Shown: positions 1 to 6,396 of the stretch, in pieces
Layout: every line of letters begins with the position of its first letter
Position numbering within the stretch: position 1 is the stretch's first letter
From: Alphaproteobacteria bacterium
GTDB lineage: Bacteria > Pseudomonadota > Alphaproteobacteria > RS24
DNA: 7,240 nt
Assembly (NCBI GenBank): GCA_022428185.1
Contig: JAKMCZ010000020.1
Coordinates: 1-7,240, forward strand
Reading direction: 5' to 3'
Notes under the pieces: model-generated
Told to the model about the DNA's origin: nothing
The model's input: only the letters and a program-made list of their open reading frames with translations
The model's database searches: none
Program-made: the position numbers and the translations under genes

Positions 1-621
1 AGCGCGCTTGGCAGCTTTATCGGCAGCAGAAAAATTTTCCGGAGCCAGCGCCTGCTCATCGCAGCCACGCGGGATAACCCGCAAGCGCGACGCCGCCCAG
101 GGATAGACCGCCTCAATGCGCGCGGCAGTGAAATGCGAATTGGCAATGCTCACCCGCCCACGCACCAGCGATGAATTATACAAGATCTTGGCTTTCGGCT
201 TTTCATGCACGGTCGAATGAAAAGTTGTGACATAGGGCCTATTTGTGCGCTTGGCGGCAAACAACGCCGACCAACAGGGCGCACGCGAACGGCCATGAAT
301 GAGGTCAACATTTTCAGCCCGCATCAGCTTTGCCAGACGCCCGACATTGCGCCACATGATGAGCGGGTTTTTCGACGCCACCGGCATATGAAACACCTCG
401 CCGCCCGACGCGGTAATCTGTTGTGCCAATGCGCCGCCTTCGCTGACCACTAAAGCCCGCCCGCCTGCTTTGACAATCGCCTCGGCCATTTCGACCGTCG
501 TCACTTCGGCGCCGCCTGTTTCGAGCTGCGGCACGATTTGTAAAATAGTATAGCCGGTCAGATTAACCTTATCTTGCGGCGGTATTTGAAAGCCTTGCGA
601 TATTGGCATTTTATTTGACAT
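1..621 (-). CDS. GT4-family glycosyltransferase, N-terminal part (runs off left edge)
   Basis: Reading the minus strand from an ATG at 621 gives 207 residues open to the window edge. The sequence is typical of the acceptor-side Rossmann domain of a GT-B fold, family GT4 glycosyltransferase: a hydrophobic strand ILQIVPQLETGGAE (residues 26-39, carrying the GGAE motif), VDLIHGRSRAPCWSA (105-119), TTFHSTVHE (132-140), IANSHFTAARI (159-169) and the interdomain stretch RVIPRGCD (181-188), where the family often has a VIPNGVD-like sequence. The C-terminal nucleotide-sugar-binding domain, which would hold the EX7E motif, lies outside the window. Such enzymes move a sugar from a nucleotide donor to a glycan or lipid acceptor on the cytoplasmic face; a role in LPS core or polysaccharide synthesis is inference. 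The start is uncertain: an AGGGA stretch lies only 2 nt before the ATG at 621, and an in-frame ATG at 609 has no better ribosome site. No strong promoter was found; TATAAA (minus strand, 660-665) is a possible -10. Confidence 0.88.
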   Translation of the reverse strand, partial: MSNKMPISQGFQIPPQDKVNLTGYTILQIVPQLETGGAEVTTVEMAEAIVKAGGRALVVSEGGALAQQITASGGEVFHMPVASKNPLIMWRNVGRLAKLMRAENVDLIHGRSRAPCWSALFAAKRTNRPYVTTFHSTVHEKPKAKILYNSSLVRGRVSIANSHFTAARIEAVYPWAASRLRVIPRGCDEQALAPENFSAADKAAKRA

Positions 622-722
622 TGTCCCTAGCATTGACCTTTGGCAATATGGTTATGAGTTTTATAGATATTTGCCGCATTTCCCAAACTGTCTGCGATGC
701 GCTGAGATTGAAAGAAGCCAAT

Positions 723-1484
723 ATGACCGAACAAGCGCAATTTTTAGACCGTCCCGACACTGAATTGGGGACGCAAAAATTGGCCTATGCGCAGCAATCG
801 GGCAGCGGCACGGGTATCGTGTTTTGCGGTGGGTTCCGCTCCGACATGACGGGCACCAAAGCGATGGCTCTGGCTGAATGGGCAAAGACCCATAATCGGC
901 CCTTTACACGCTTCGACTATTTCGGGCATGGCGCGTCCAGCGGTGAATTTACCGATGGCACAATGAGCCGTTGGCGCGGCGATATTCCGCATATTTTGGA
1001 TAATTTATGTGATGGCCCGCAAGTGCTTATCGGATCCAGTTTTGGCGGCTGGCTATCGCTCATGGCGGCGCTTGATCGACCTCAAAAAGTCGCCGCATTG
1101 GTGTTGATTGCGCCGGCGGTTGATATGACCGAGCGCCTCATGTGGGCGCGCTTTTCAGATAAGGCGCGGCAGAAATTGATGCAAGAAGGTTTGATTTATG
1201 ACCCGTCGCAATATGACCCGGAGGGTTATCCAATTACCAAAGCGTTGATTGAAGACGGGCGCAATCATCTGATGCTTGACGGCAAGATTGACGTCGCCGT
1301 GCCGGTGCGGATTTTACACGGCCAGAAAGACGACGCGGTGCCGTGGCAATTATCATTGGAATTGGCGGCGCAATTAGCGTCTGACGATGTCGACATACAT
1401 TTTTTGAAAAACGGTGACCACCGTCTGTCGGAGGCGCCCGAGCTTGCGCGTTTAATCGGTTTGATTTCGGCGCTTGCGGTTTAG
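723..1484 (+). CDS. alpha/beta hydrolase, ABHD10-like (acyl-thioesterase/esterase)
   Basis: This is a 253-residue serine hydrolase with a complete catalytic set: nucleophile elbow GSSFGG (104-109, Ser106), acid in HGQKDDAVP (199-207, probably Asp203) and histidine in NGDHRLS (230-236, His233). An oxyanion-side GGFRSDMTG (36-44) and RFDYFGHGASSGE (63-75) precede the elbow. By recall, the segments FDYFGHG, GPQVLIGSSFGGW and HGQKDDAVPWQLSL align closely with human ABHD10, the mitochondrial depalmitoylase and acyl-glucuronide esterase; the natural bacterial substrate is unknown. There is no signal peptide, so it should be cytoplasmic. I chose the ATG at 723, with AAGAAG about 6 nt upstream, over a TTG at 603 in the same frame, because the 40 extra residues do not look like the family and would overlap the divergent glycosyltransferase start. 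It faces the downstream SDR tail to tail with a 19-nt gap and no obvious terminator. Confidence 0.9.
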   Translation: MTEQAQFLDRPDTELGTQKLAYAQQSGSGTGIVFCGGFRSDMTGTKAMALAEWAKTHNRPFTRFDYFGHGASSGEFTDGTMSRWRGDIPHILDNLCDGPQVLIGSSFGGWLSLMAALDRPQKVAALVLIAPAVDMTERLMWARFSDKARQKLMQEGLIYDPSQYDPEGYPITKALIEDGRNHLMLDGKIDVAVPVRILHGQKDDAVPWQLSLELAAQLASDDVDIHFLKNGDHRLSEAPELARLIGLISALAV

Positions 1485-1503
1485 CGATTTTCAATAAGCA
1501 CGC

Positions 1504-2370
1504 TTAATAATTATTGCCGTCAAACAGCGCGCGCAAGCCTTCGCGATAAGTCGGATATGCCAAAGCAATGCCAAGTTCTGATTTAAGGCGGTGGTTTTTA
1601 ATGCGCTTGTTCTCGGCGTAAAAACTTTGCGCCATGGGCGATAATTCAGCCGCCTCAAAAGGGATTAATGGCGGCGGCGCAAGATTCAATAAACCGGCGG
1701 CAAAGGCGACGACATCTTGCGGCGGCGCGGCTTCATCATCGCACACACTATAGGCGCGACCGGCATCGGGTCGGTCAATCGAGGCCATGAGAATGCGGGC
1801 AATGTCTGCGACATGAATACGTGAAAATACCTGACCGGGCTTATCAATGCGTCGCGCCGTGCCTGCTTTCAGCGTCGCCAACTGATTGCGCCCGGGGCCG
1901 TAAATTCCGGCAAGGCGAAAATAATGCATCGGTAAATCATGCATTTTTGCGCATGCGCCCCAAGCCGCTTCGGCATCGACACGGCGTTGACCGCGCGCCG
2001 AAAGCCGGCCGCGTGGTGTGTCTTCATCAATCAATGCACCCTGATGGTCGCCATAAACACCGGTGGTTGATAAATAGCCGAGCCATGCCATTGGCGTGCT
2101 CTTTTGCGCCAATGCTTTTTCCAAAAGCGGCAAAGCGGGGTCGCCGTTCTCATCGGGCGCGGCAGACAGCAATATATGGTCAATGCCATTAAGCGCATCG
2201 GGCGGCAGTGGCGCGTCACCCAGTAAAATCGGTGTGATGCCCCGCGCTTCGATATTTTTAGCTTTTGCCGCATTGCGGCAGGTGGCGTGCAGCTCAAACC
2301 CGGCCGCGTCCAAAAGCGGTGCAAGATATTGCGCGCAATAACCAAAGCCGAAAAACAACATGCCCTTCAT
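1504..2370 (-). CDS. atypical SDR / NAD(P)-dependent epimerase-like protein (YeeZ-like)
   Basis: This 288-residue protein has an extended SDR Rossmann fold. The N-terminus holds the dinucleotide motif GFGYCA (residues 8-13) in place of classical GxxGxxG. Further landmarks are YLSTTGVYGDH (99-109), RLAGIYGPGRNQL (152-164), SRIHVADIAR (183-192) and a C-terminal NHRLKSELGI...YPTYREGL (259-279). The canonical catalytic YxxxK is absent: after STTGVYG the helix reads RGQRRVDAEAAW, which is usual for atypical SDRs of the E. coli YeeZ type. These bind a nicotinamide cofactor, but their reaction is not established, so I give no substrate. It is the last gene of the GST-queG-SDR cluster; its ATG overlaps the queG stop (ATGA, 2367-2370), pointing to translational coupling. 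Its expression is therefore probably set by the promoter upstream of the GST gene. Confidence 0.85.
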   Translation of the reverse strand: MKGMLFFGFGYCAQYLAPLLDAAGFELHATCRNAAKAKNIEARGITPILLGDAPLPPDALNGIDHILLSAAPDENGDPALPLLEKALAQKSTPMAWLGYLSTTGVYGDHQGALIDEDTPRGRLSARGQRRVDAEAAWGACAKMHDLPMHYFRLAGIYGPGRNQLATLKAGTARRIDKPGQVFSRIHVADIARILMASIDRPDAGRAYSVCDDEAAPPQDVVAFAAGLLNLAPPPLIPFEAAELSPMAQSFYAENKRIKNHRLKSELGIALAYPTYREGLRALFDGNNY

Positions 2371-3521
2371 GCGCTTATCTCCGCTGTGTCGAGGGCGCTC
2401 AATTCATCGTGCACCACGGCGCTCGCATCGTCAGCAAGACCGGTTCTCAAATCGCTGATGGTCTCAGGCTGCATGCGCGCCAAAGCCCAAACCGCACTGG
2501 CGCGCACAATCTCGCTTGCATCGCTTAGTCGCGCGCGCACTGCCTCCATATGCGCTGCGGCGGGCGCATCCATATTGCCGAGCGCTGTCAAAACATTGCG
2601 GATGAAACGATCGCGACCGGTGCGTTTAATCGGCGTGCCGCGGAAAAAATCGCGAAATCCCGCATCGTCCAATCGGCTTAGAAAAATCAAATCGGGGCGG
2701 TCATAATCGGCTTGCAGTGCCAGCTTGGCGTCTTTGGCATTTTGGGCAAATTTATTCCACGGACACGCCGCCAGACAATCATCGCAGCCATAAATGCGAT
2801 TGCCCATAAGCGGGCGCAGCTCGCGGTCAACCATGCCGTGATGCTCGATGGTCAAATAAGAAATGCAGCGTCGCGCATCAATTTTATAGGGCGCGGGGAA
2901 CGCCGCCGTCGGGCAAATATCGAGACAGGCCGTGCATGCCCCACAATGGTCGCTTTCGGCCTCATTTGGGGGCAAAGGCAAATCGGTGAACACCGAGCCC
3001 AAAAACAGCCAACTGCCGAAATCGCGCGACACCAGATTGGTGTGCTTGCCTTGCCAGCCCAGACCGGCGCGCATGGCGAGCGGTTTTTCCATCACCGGCG
3101 CGGTATCGACAAACACTTTCACCTCGGCATCGGTTTGTGAAACCAGCCAGCGCGCCAATGCTTTCAATTTCTTTTTAATGAGGTCGTGATAATCGCGCCT
3201 TTGCGCATAAACCGAAATCACGCCCTTATCGGTTTCTTGTAACCCCGCCAAAGGGTCGCTGTCGGGCCCGTAATTGACCCCCAACATGATAACGCTTTGC
3301 GCTTCGGGCCACAGATTTTGCGGCGCGGCGCGTTCTTCCATGCGGTCTTCCAACCATTGCATTTGGCCGTGATGCTCGGCGGCGATAAAATCGCGCAGCC
3401 CTTGTTCGGCCATTGCATCACCTGTCGCTGAGACAATGCGGCAGACATCAAAGCCCAGTTTCTCGGCCTCAGTGCTAATGCTGTCTCGAAACGTGTCGGG
3501 TAATTTATCGCGCTGGGCCAA
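2367..3521 (-). CDS. queG: epoxyqueuosine reductase QueG
   Basis: QueG reduces epoxyqueuosine to queuosine in the wobble position of GUN-anticodon tRNAs, using cobalamin and two [4Fe-4S] clusters. All hallmarks are visible in 384 residues (E. coli about 379): FVDTAPVMEKPLA (137-149) with the catalytic-type Asp139, RAGLGWQGKHTNLVSR (151-166), ferredoxin motif CGACTACLDICP (Cys193, 196, 199, 203), Cys219, and CDDCLAACPWNKF (Cys246, 249, 253), giving the eight cluster ligands. The end (about 305-380) has helical repeats resembling the family's HEAT-like tail. The reading frame continues upstream to an ATG at 3710, but that stretch lies inside the GST gene in another frame and does not look like QueG. 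The first family-like residues (AQRDKLPDTFRDSI) follow a TTG at 3521, 1 nt after the GST stop, with GGA 8 nt upstream, so I take TTG as the start. It is coupled to the GST upstream and the SDR downstream. Confidence 0.95.
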   Translation of the reverse strand: MAQRDKLPDTFRDSISTEAEKLGFDVCRIVSATGDAMAEQGLRDFIAAEHHGQMQWLEDRMEERAAPQNLWPEAQSVIMLGVNYGPDSDPLAGLQETDKGVISVYAQRRDYHDLIKKKLKALARWLVSQTDAEVKVFVDTAPVMEKPLAMRAGLGWQGKHTNLVSRDFGSWLFLGSVFTDLPLPPNEAESDHCGACTACLDICPTAAFPAPYKIDARRCISYLTIEHHGMVDRELRPLMGNRIYGCDDCLAACPWNKFAQNAKDAKLALQADYDRPDLIFLSRLDDAGFRDFFRGTPIKRTGRDRFIRNVLTALGNMDAPAAAHMEAVRARLSDASEIVRASAVWALARMQPETISDLRTGLADDASAVVHDELSALDTAEISA

Positions 3522-3522
3522 G

Positions 3523-4200
3523 CTAGAAATCCAAATCGGCGTAATAGGGCGGCGGGCGCATACCCGCCACATGGTCGGCCAAAAGCGGGCGGAAGGACGG
3601 GCGCGATTTAATCCGCGCATACCAATCGCGCACCACCGGCCATAATTTCCACGGCACATCGCCGGTATAATCGAGGCAGGAAAGATGCGCGGCTGCGGTA
3701 AAATCGGCAAGGCTCAATTCGCCACCGCCCAGCCAGTCGCGGGTTTGTAAAAGATAGGTCAGATATTCGAGATGCAATTCAAGATTGTGCAGGCCGACGC
3801 GCACGGTCGCCATATCAGGCCCGCCGCCGCCATCATCGGCTCCCATAAAGCGACGGTCGATTTTCTCATATGTGATGAGCTTGCCGACCTCGGCGTGAAA
3901 CTTGTCGTCAAACCAAGCCGACAGGCGACGCACTTCGGCGCGCGATAGACCGCTTGAGGGCAATAGCGGGGTTGCACCACCTTTTTCCTCCAGCCATTCG
4001 GCAATCGCATAATGACCGGACACCGTACCCGCATCACCGACCAGAACCGGCACTTCGCCCGACGGGTTGAGCATGAGAAAATCAAGCCGCCTTTCCCACG
4101 GGCGTTCTTCAACATATTCCACGGCGAATTTTTTCTCGGCCAAAATCAAGCGGACTTTGCGCGAGAACGGACAGACGGGTTGATGAAACAGTGTTGCCAT
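3523..4200 (-). CDS. glutathione S-transferase family protein
   Basis: This 225-residue cytosolic GST-fold protein opens with a thioredoxin-like domain: TLFHQPVCPFSRKVRL (3-18), with a CPFS active-site motif (Cys10, Ser13) that suggests a cysteine-type, thiol-transferase-like member. GEVPVLV (49-55) follows, with Pro51 as the expected cis-proline, then SGHYAIAEWLEE (61-72), where the SNAIL-type Glu-Ser that contacts glutathione is replaced by Ser-Gly. The helical C-terminal domain includes LSLADFTAAAHLSCLDY, the usual N-capping region. The substrate cannot be told from sequence. It is the first gene of a cluster with queG (TTG start 1 nt after this stop) and an SDR. No Shine-Dalgarno sequence precedes the ATG at 4200, and a possible -10 lies only 8 nt upstream, so the mRNA may be leaderless. 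Confidence 0.9.
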   Translation of the reverse strand: MATLFHQPVCPFSRKVRLILAEKKFAVEYVEERPWERRLDFLMLNPSGEVPVLVGDAGTVSGHYAIAEWLEEKGGATPLLPSSGLSRAEVRRLSAWFDDKFHAEVGKLITYEKIDRRFMGADDGGGGPDMATVRVGLHNLELHLEYLTYLLQTRDWLGGGELSLADFTAAAHLSCLDYTGDVPWKLWPVVRDWYARIKSRPSFRPLLADHVAGMRPPPYYADLDF

Positions 4201-4208
4201 TTAGGGAA

Positions 4209-4236
4209 ATTACTGCGTTTCGGTAATGACGGGCAA
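4209..4236 (-). promoter_or_regulatory. candidate promoter of the GST-queG-SDR cluster
   Basis: On the minus strand, TTGCCC (4236-4231) and AGTAAT (4214-4209) are 16 nt apart and match four of six consensus positions each. The -10 ends 8 nt before the GST ATG, so transcription would begin at or next to the start codon, in keeping with the lack of a ribosome site. Called by eye only. Confidence 0.35.
4210..4226. repeat. inverted repeat in the GST/uppP divergent region (left dyad)
   Basis: TTACTG and CGGTAA flank a 5-nt spacer; the arms pair over 6 positions with one G-T. It overlaps the candidate -10 of the GST gene, so it could be an operator half or an RNA hairpin, or chance. Confidence 0.35.
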
Positions 4237-4251
4237 GCGAAACCCGCTTGC
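4233..4251. repeat. inverted repeat in the GST/uppP divergent region (right dyad)
   Basis: GCAAGCG and CGCTTGC form a perfect 7-bp dyad around a 5-nt spacer AAACC. Each arm contains an outward-reading CTTGC that is part of the candidate -35 of GST (minus) or uppP (plus). It may be a shared operator or simply the result of two back-to-back -35 elements. Confidence 0.5.
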
Positions 4252-4275
4252 TGTCTTGGCGCGGCGCAGGTTAAT
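4248..4275 (+). promoter_or_regulatory. candidate uppP promoter
   Basis: TTGCTG (4248-4253) and GTTAAT (4270-4275) are 16 nt apart. The -10 ends 7 nt before the uppP ATG at 4283, which would give a leaderless or nearly leaderless transcript, mirroring the divergent GST side. Sequence match is moderate and found by eye. Confidence 0.3.
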
Positions 4276-4282
4276 TTGGCCT

Positions 4283-5089
4283 ATGGGTTTTGACCAAATT
4301 CTTCTGCTGGCCGCCATTCAAGGCGTAACCGAGTTTATTCCGGTCTCGTCTTCGGGTCATTTGGTGCTGGCGCATGATTGGGTCGCGGGCGGGGCAGCCA
4401 ATGCGCAATCGACAGCCACCATCGATGTGGCGTTGCATTTCGGCACTTTGCTGGCGGTCATGGTTTATTTCAGAGCCGATGTGCGCCAGCTTTCCATTGG
4501 TGCTTTTGATGTTTTGCGACACAAAAAGGGCGCGCCGCGTGTGGCGGCCATGAATATGGTTTACGCCACTTTGCCGGTTTTGCTGGCGGCCGGGCTGCTT
4601 ATGGGGCTTGGTCTTCTTGATGTGCTGCGCGACCCTAAAATCGTCGCTTGGGCGAGCATCGGTTTTGCCGTGCCGCTTTATCTGGCTGACCGCTATGGTG
4701 CGGCGCACAAAGATGTGACCGATATGGCGGCGCGACCGGCTTTTTATATGGGTTTGGCACAAATGCTGGCGCTCATTCCGGGCGCAAGTCGCGCCGGTGT
4801 CACCATTATGGCAGCGCGCGGGCTTGGTTTTTCGCGCGAGGCGGCGGCGCGTTATTCGATGTTAATGGCGATGCCGGTTATTCTCGCTTTTGCGCTTTTC
4901 AGCTTTCTCGAATTATTGGCAACCAACAATTTCGCCGCGCTCGGCACGGCGCTTTTGGGCGCGGCGCTGGCGGCGGTTTTTGCTTTTTTGACGATCGATG
5001 TGTTTTTGAAAATGACGCGGCACTTATCGCTTCTGCCTTTTGTCATTTACCGCATTTTGCTGGGTGCCGTGATTTTAATTCTTGTTTAA
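4283..5089 (+). CDS. uppP: undecaprenyl-diphosphate phosphatase UppP (BacA)
   Basis: UppP is an integral membrane phosphatase that converts undecaprenyl diphosphate to undecaprenyl phosphate, recycling the lipid carrier for peptidoglycan, O-antigen and other envelope glycans; it is linked to bacitracin resistance. The 268 residues (E. coli 273) carry both family signatures: GVTEFIPVSSSGHLVL (14-29), with Glu17, Ser22-24 and His26, and PGASRAGVTI (166-175), with Arg170. Several hydrophobic helices are evident, including about 93-111, 122-134, 194-212, 218-240 and 252-267. The reading frame is open further upstream to an ATG at 4226, but those 19 residues are polar and arginine-rich and lie across the divergent promoter region; the ATG at 4283 begins directly with the conserved MGFDQILLLAAIQG. 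There is no good ribosome site (AGG is 12 nt upstream). It ends 6 nt from the convergent NDUFA9-like gene. Confidence 0.96.
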   Translation: MGFDQILLLAAIQGVTEFIPVSSSGHLVLAHDWVAGGAANAQSTATIDVALHFGTLLAVMVYFRADVRQLSIGAFDVLRHKKGAPRVAAMNMVYATLPVLLAAGLLMGLGLLDVLRDPKIVAWASIGFAVPLYLADRYGAAHKDVTDMAARPAFYMGLAQMLALIPGASRAGVTIMAARGLGFSREAAARYSMLMAMPVILAFALFSFLELLATNNFAALGTALLGAALAAVFAFLTIDVFLKMTRHLSLLPFVIYRILLGAVILILV

Positions 5090-5095
5090 CGCCGG

Positions 5096-6064
5096 CTAGA
5101 CGGGCTTTTTGCCATGCGGTCGATAGCGCGCCAAATAACCCAATTGTCCGGCAATCGGTTCGGCATCAACCCCCAAAGCAGCCAGATTGCGGCTGCTGAA
5201 ACCATCACCGACAATATTATCGCTTTTGAGCAGAATAAGTTGGTCAGGGGTGAGAAGCGGTTGTAAGCCGACCAGCGTTGAGAATTGCGCCACCGCCGCA
5301 ATCATACTGGCGGCAAAAAACGGCAGCGGCACAAGCAAGCGATTGCGACCGGTCTCATTATTCAGCATTTCCATTAATTGCCTAAAGGTGAAAATATCCG
5401 GTCCGCCCAATTCGTAAATGCCTGCATCTGCGCCTGCCAGACAAGCCGCGACCGCGTCGGCCACGTCAAATACCGAGACCGGCTGATAACGTGTCTCGCC
5501 GCCGCCAATCAGTGGTAGGGCGGGCGCCAGCATCGACATGGCAGCAAAGCGATTGAAAAAATCATCTTCCGGCCCAATGACGATAGACGGGCGCAAAATA
5601 TGTGATTGTGGCATCAGTTCGCGCACTGCCGCTTCACCAACCGCCTTGCTTTTGGCGTAAGATGAGGTGCTGTCGCCATCGGCACCAATGGCTGAAATAT
5701 GCACCATATGGGTCAGCCCGTTTTTCGCCGCCGCATCGCCAATCAGTGCCGCGCCGCGCGATTGTATGGCATCAAATTTTTGTTTGCCGCTCTCAAACAA
5801 AATGCCGACCGCATTGACCACTGCATCGGCGCCGTCGAAAGCAGCGTCGACACTCGCGGCATCACGAATATTGGCCTGCACGATTTCTATTTGCCCGGGC
5901 GTGCCATTGGTTTTCAAAAACAACGCCTCATTAGGGCGGCGCGTGGCAATACGCAGGCGATAGCCCTGCTTTGAGAGGCGACGCACAATGTGGCGACCTA
6001 AAAACCCACTGCCGCCAAAAACGGTGATGAGGGCATTGGCGCGAAGCGGTTTGACGGCAGACAT
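5096..6064 (-). CDS. complex I NDUFA9-subunit-family SDR protein
   Basis: This 322-residue atypical extended SDR has a full Rossmann motif VFGGSGFLGRHIV (15-27), followed by RIATRRP (38-44), NAVGIL (84-89), HISAIGAD (122-129), SSYAKSKAVGE (134-144, Tyr136 and Lys140 as YxxxK), LRPSIVIGPEDDFFNRF (157-173), QPVSVFDVADAV (194-205) and YELGGPDIFTF (217-227). This order and wording match alphaproteobacterial proteins annotated as complex I NDUFA9 subunit family, relatives of the mitochondrial accessory subunit that binds NADPH near the quinone site. Whether the bacterial protein is part of complex I here is inference; no nuo genes are in the window. The ATG at 6064 has a purine-rich AAAGAGA 9 nt upstream. 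A candidate promoter lies at 6113-6141. It converges on uppP with a 6-nt gap and no space for a separate terminator. Confidence 0.92.
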   Translation of the reverse strand: MSAVKPLRANALITVFGGSGFLGRHIVRRLSKQGYRLRIATRRPNEALFLKTNGTPGQIEIVQANIRDAASVDAAFDGADAVVNAVGILFESGKQKFDAIQSRGAALIGDAAAKNGLTHMVHISAIGADGDSTSSYAKSKAVGEAAVRELMPQSHILRPSIVIGPEDDFFNRFAAMSMLAPALPLIGGGETRYQPVSVFDVADAVAACLAGADAGIYELGGPDIFTFRQLMEMLNNETGRNRLLVPLPFFAASMIAAVAQFSTLVGLQPLLTPDQLILLKSDNIVGDGFSSRNLAALGVDAEPIAGQLGYLARYRPHGKKPV

Positions 6065-6112
6065 GAAACAATCTCTTTCGTTGAAGCGGATATGAAAATC
6101 CTCGTGTTACTT

Positions 6113-6141
6113 AATATATGTTGACGCTGCGGTGAAGACAA
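6113..6141 (-). promoter_or_regulatory. promoter of the NDUFA9-like gene
   Basis: On the minus strand, TTGTCT (6141-6136) and TATATT (6118-6113) are separated by exactly 17 nt. Transcription would start near 6106, leaving about 40 nt of untranslated leader before the ATG at 6064. Confidence 0.5.
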
Positions 6142-6193
6142 AAGGTAAGAAAACAGGCCGCTAATATGCGCCATGATGCGAAAAGCTGCCTGC

Positions 6194-6222
6194 TTGACTT
6201 TTAGTGGCCTGCCGCATAGACA
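6194..6222 (+). promoter_or_regulatory. promoter of tRNA-Leu
   Basis: CTTGACTT contains a strong -35, TTGACT (6194-6199), in the CTTGAC form common in alphaproteobacteria. With a 17-nt spacer the -10 is TAGACA (6217-6222), a weak match. Initiation near 6229-6230 would be about 12 nt before the mature tRNA. Confidence 0.5.
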
Positions 6223-6241
6223 TTCGGCTCTTGCCCCTATA

Positions 6242-6328
6242 GCCCAGGTGGCGGAATTGGTAGACGCGCTAGCTTCAGGTGCTAGTGTCCTTATGGACGT
6301 GGAAGTTCGAGTCTTCTCCTGGGCACCA
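6242..6328 (+). tRNA. tRNA-Leu (anticodon CAG)
   Basis: All arms fold by hand. The acceptor stem GCCCAGG (6242-6248) pairs with CCTGGGC (6318-6324); the D-stem is GCG/CGC (6251-6253/6265-6267). The anticodon stem CTAGC/GCTAG encloses loop TTCAGGT, with anticodon CAG at 6276-6278, decoding CUG. The long variable arm (stem GTCC/GGAC, loop TTAT, 6287-6298) marks a class II tRNA, as expected for leucine. The T-arm GGAAG-TTCGAGT-CTTCT spans 6301-6317. Discriminator A is at 6325 and CCA is encoded at 6326-6328. The length is 87 nt. The next feature is an integrase stub, so its 3' end is the likely attachment site of a mobile element. Confidence 0.97.
6300..6328 (+). other. presumed attachment site (tRNA-Leu 3' end)
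   Basis: Tyrosine integrases often recombine within the T-arm and 3' end of a tRNA gene, restoring an intact tRNA. Here the tRNA is intact, with an integrase start 76 nt downstream transcribed away from it. No second copy of the T-arm/CCA sequence was seen between 6329 and 7240, so the exact core is not defined. Confidence 0.4.
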
Positions 6329-6345
6329 TTCCCAAGTTCCAAGCA

Positions 6346-6358
6346 CCGTGATTCACGG
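6346..6358. repeat. small inverted repeat between tRNA and integrase stub
   Basis: CCGTG-ATT-CACGG is a perfect 5-bp dyad with a 3-nt loop, 18 nt past the tRNA. No T-run follows, so it is not a convincing intrinsic terminator; an integrase-binding role is possible. Confidence 0.35.
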
Positions 6359-6372
6359 CCCAAGCCATTGAT

Positions 6373-6396
6373 CTTCAAGCATATTTGTTTGAGGAG
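6373..6396 (+). promoter_or_regulatory. integrase ribosome-binding site inside a potential hairpin
   Basis: The strong Shine-Dalgarno sequence GAGGAG (6391-6396) lies 8 nt before the integrase ATG at 6405, and it decides that start. CTTCAAGC (6373-6380) can pair with GTTTGAGG (6387-6394) over 8 positions including two G-U pairs, with loop ATATTT, covering the first four bases of the Shine-Dalgarno sequence. This could limit integrase translation; the sequestration is inference. Confidence 0.45.

Noticed and set aside
603..722. 40-residue N-terminal extension of the ABHD10-like hydrolase from a TTG, with a hydrophobic start resembling a signal peptide
   Set aside because: The extension overlaps the start region of the divergent glycosyltransferase, does not resemble family members, and the ATG at 723 begins at the expected place with a purine-rich site upstream.
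3522..3710. 63-residue N-terminal extension of QueG from an ATG
   Set aside because: It lies entirely within the GST coding region in another frame and its Arg/Pro/Trp-rich composition is typical of a shadow frame.
4226..4282. Earlier ATG start for uppP
   Set aside because: The added 19 residues are basic and not family-like, and they cross the divergent promoter region; the ATG at 4283 fits UppP alignments.
5080..5115. Terminator between uppP and the NDUFA9-like gene (GCCGGC region with a short T-run)
   Set aside because: The possible pairing is weak and lies within the end of the opposite coding region; not convincing as an intrinsic terminator.
6346..6358. Intrinsic terminator of tRNA-Leu
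   Set aside because: The 5-bp stem has no following T-run, so it was listed only as a small inverted repeat.
5998..6378. 126-codon minus-strand frame across the NDUFA9-like start, its promoter and the tRNA gene
   Set aside because: It is antisense to a real tRNA and overlaps the start of a well-supported gene; no recognisable domain.
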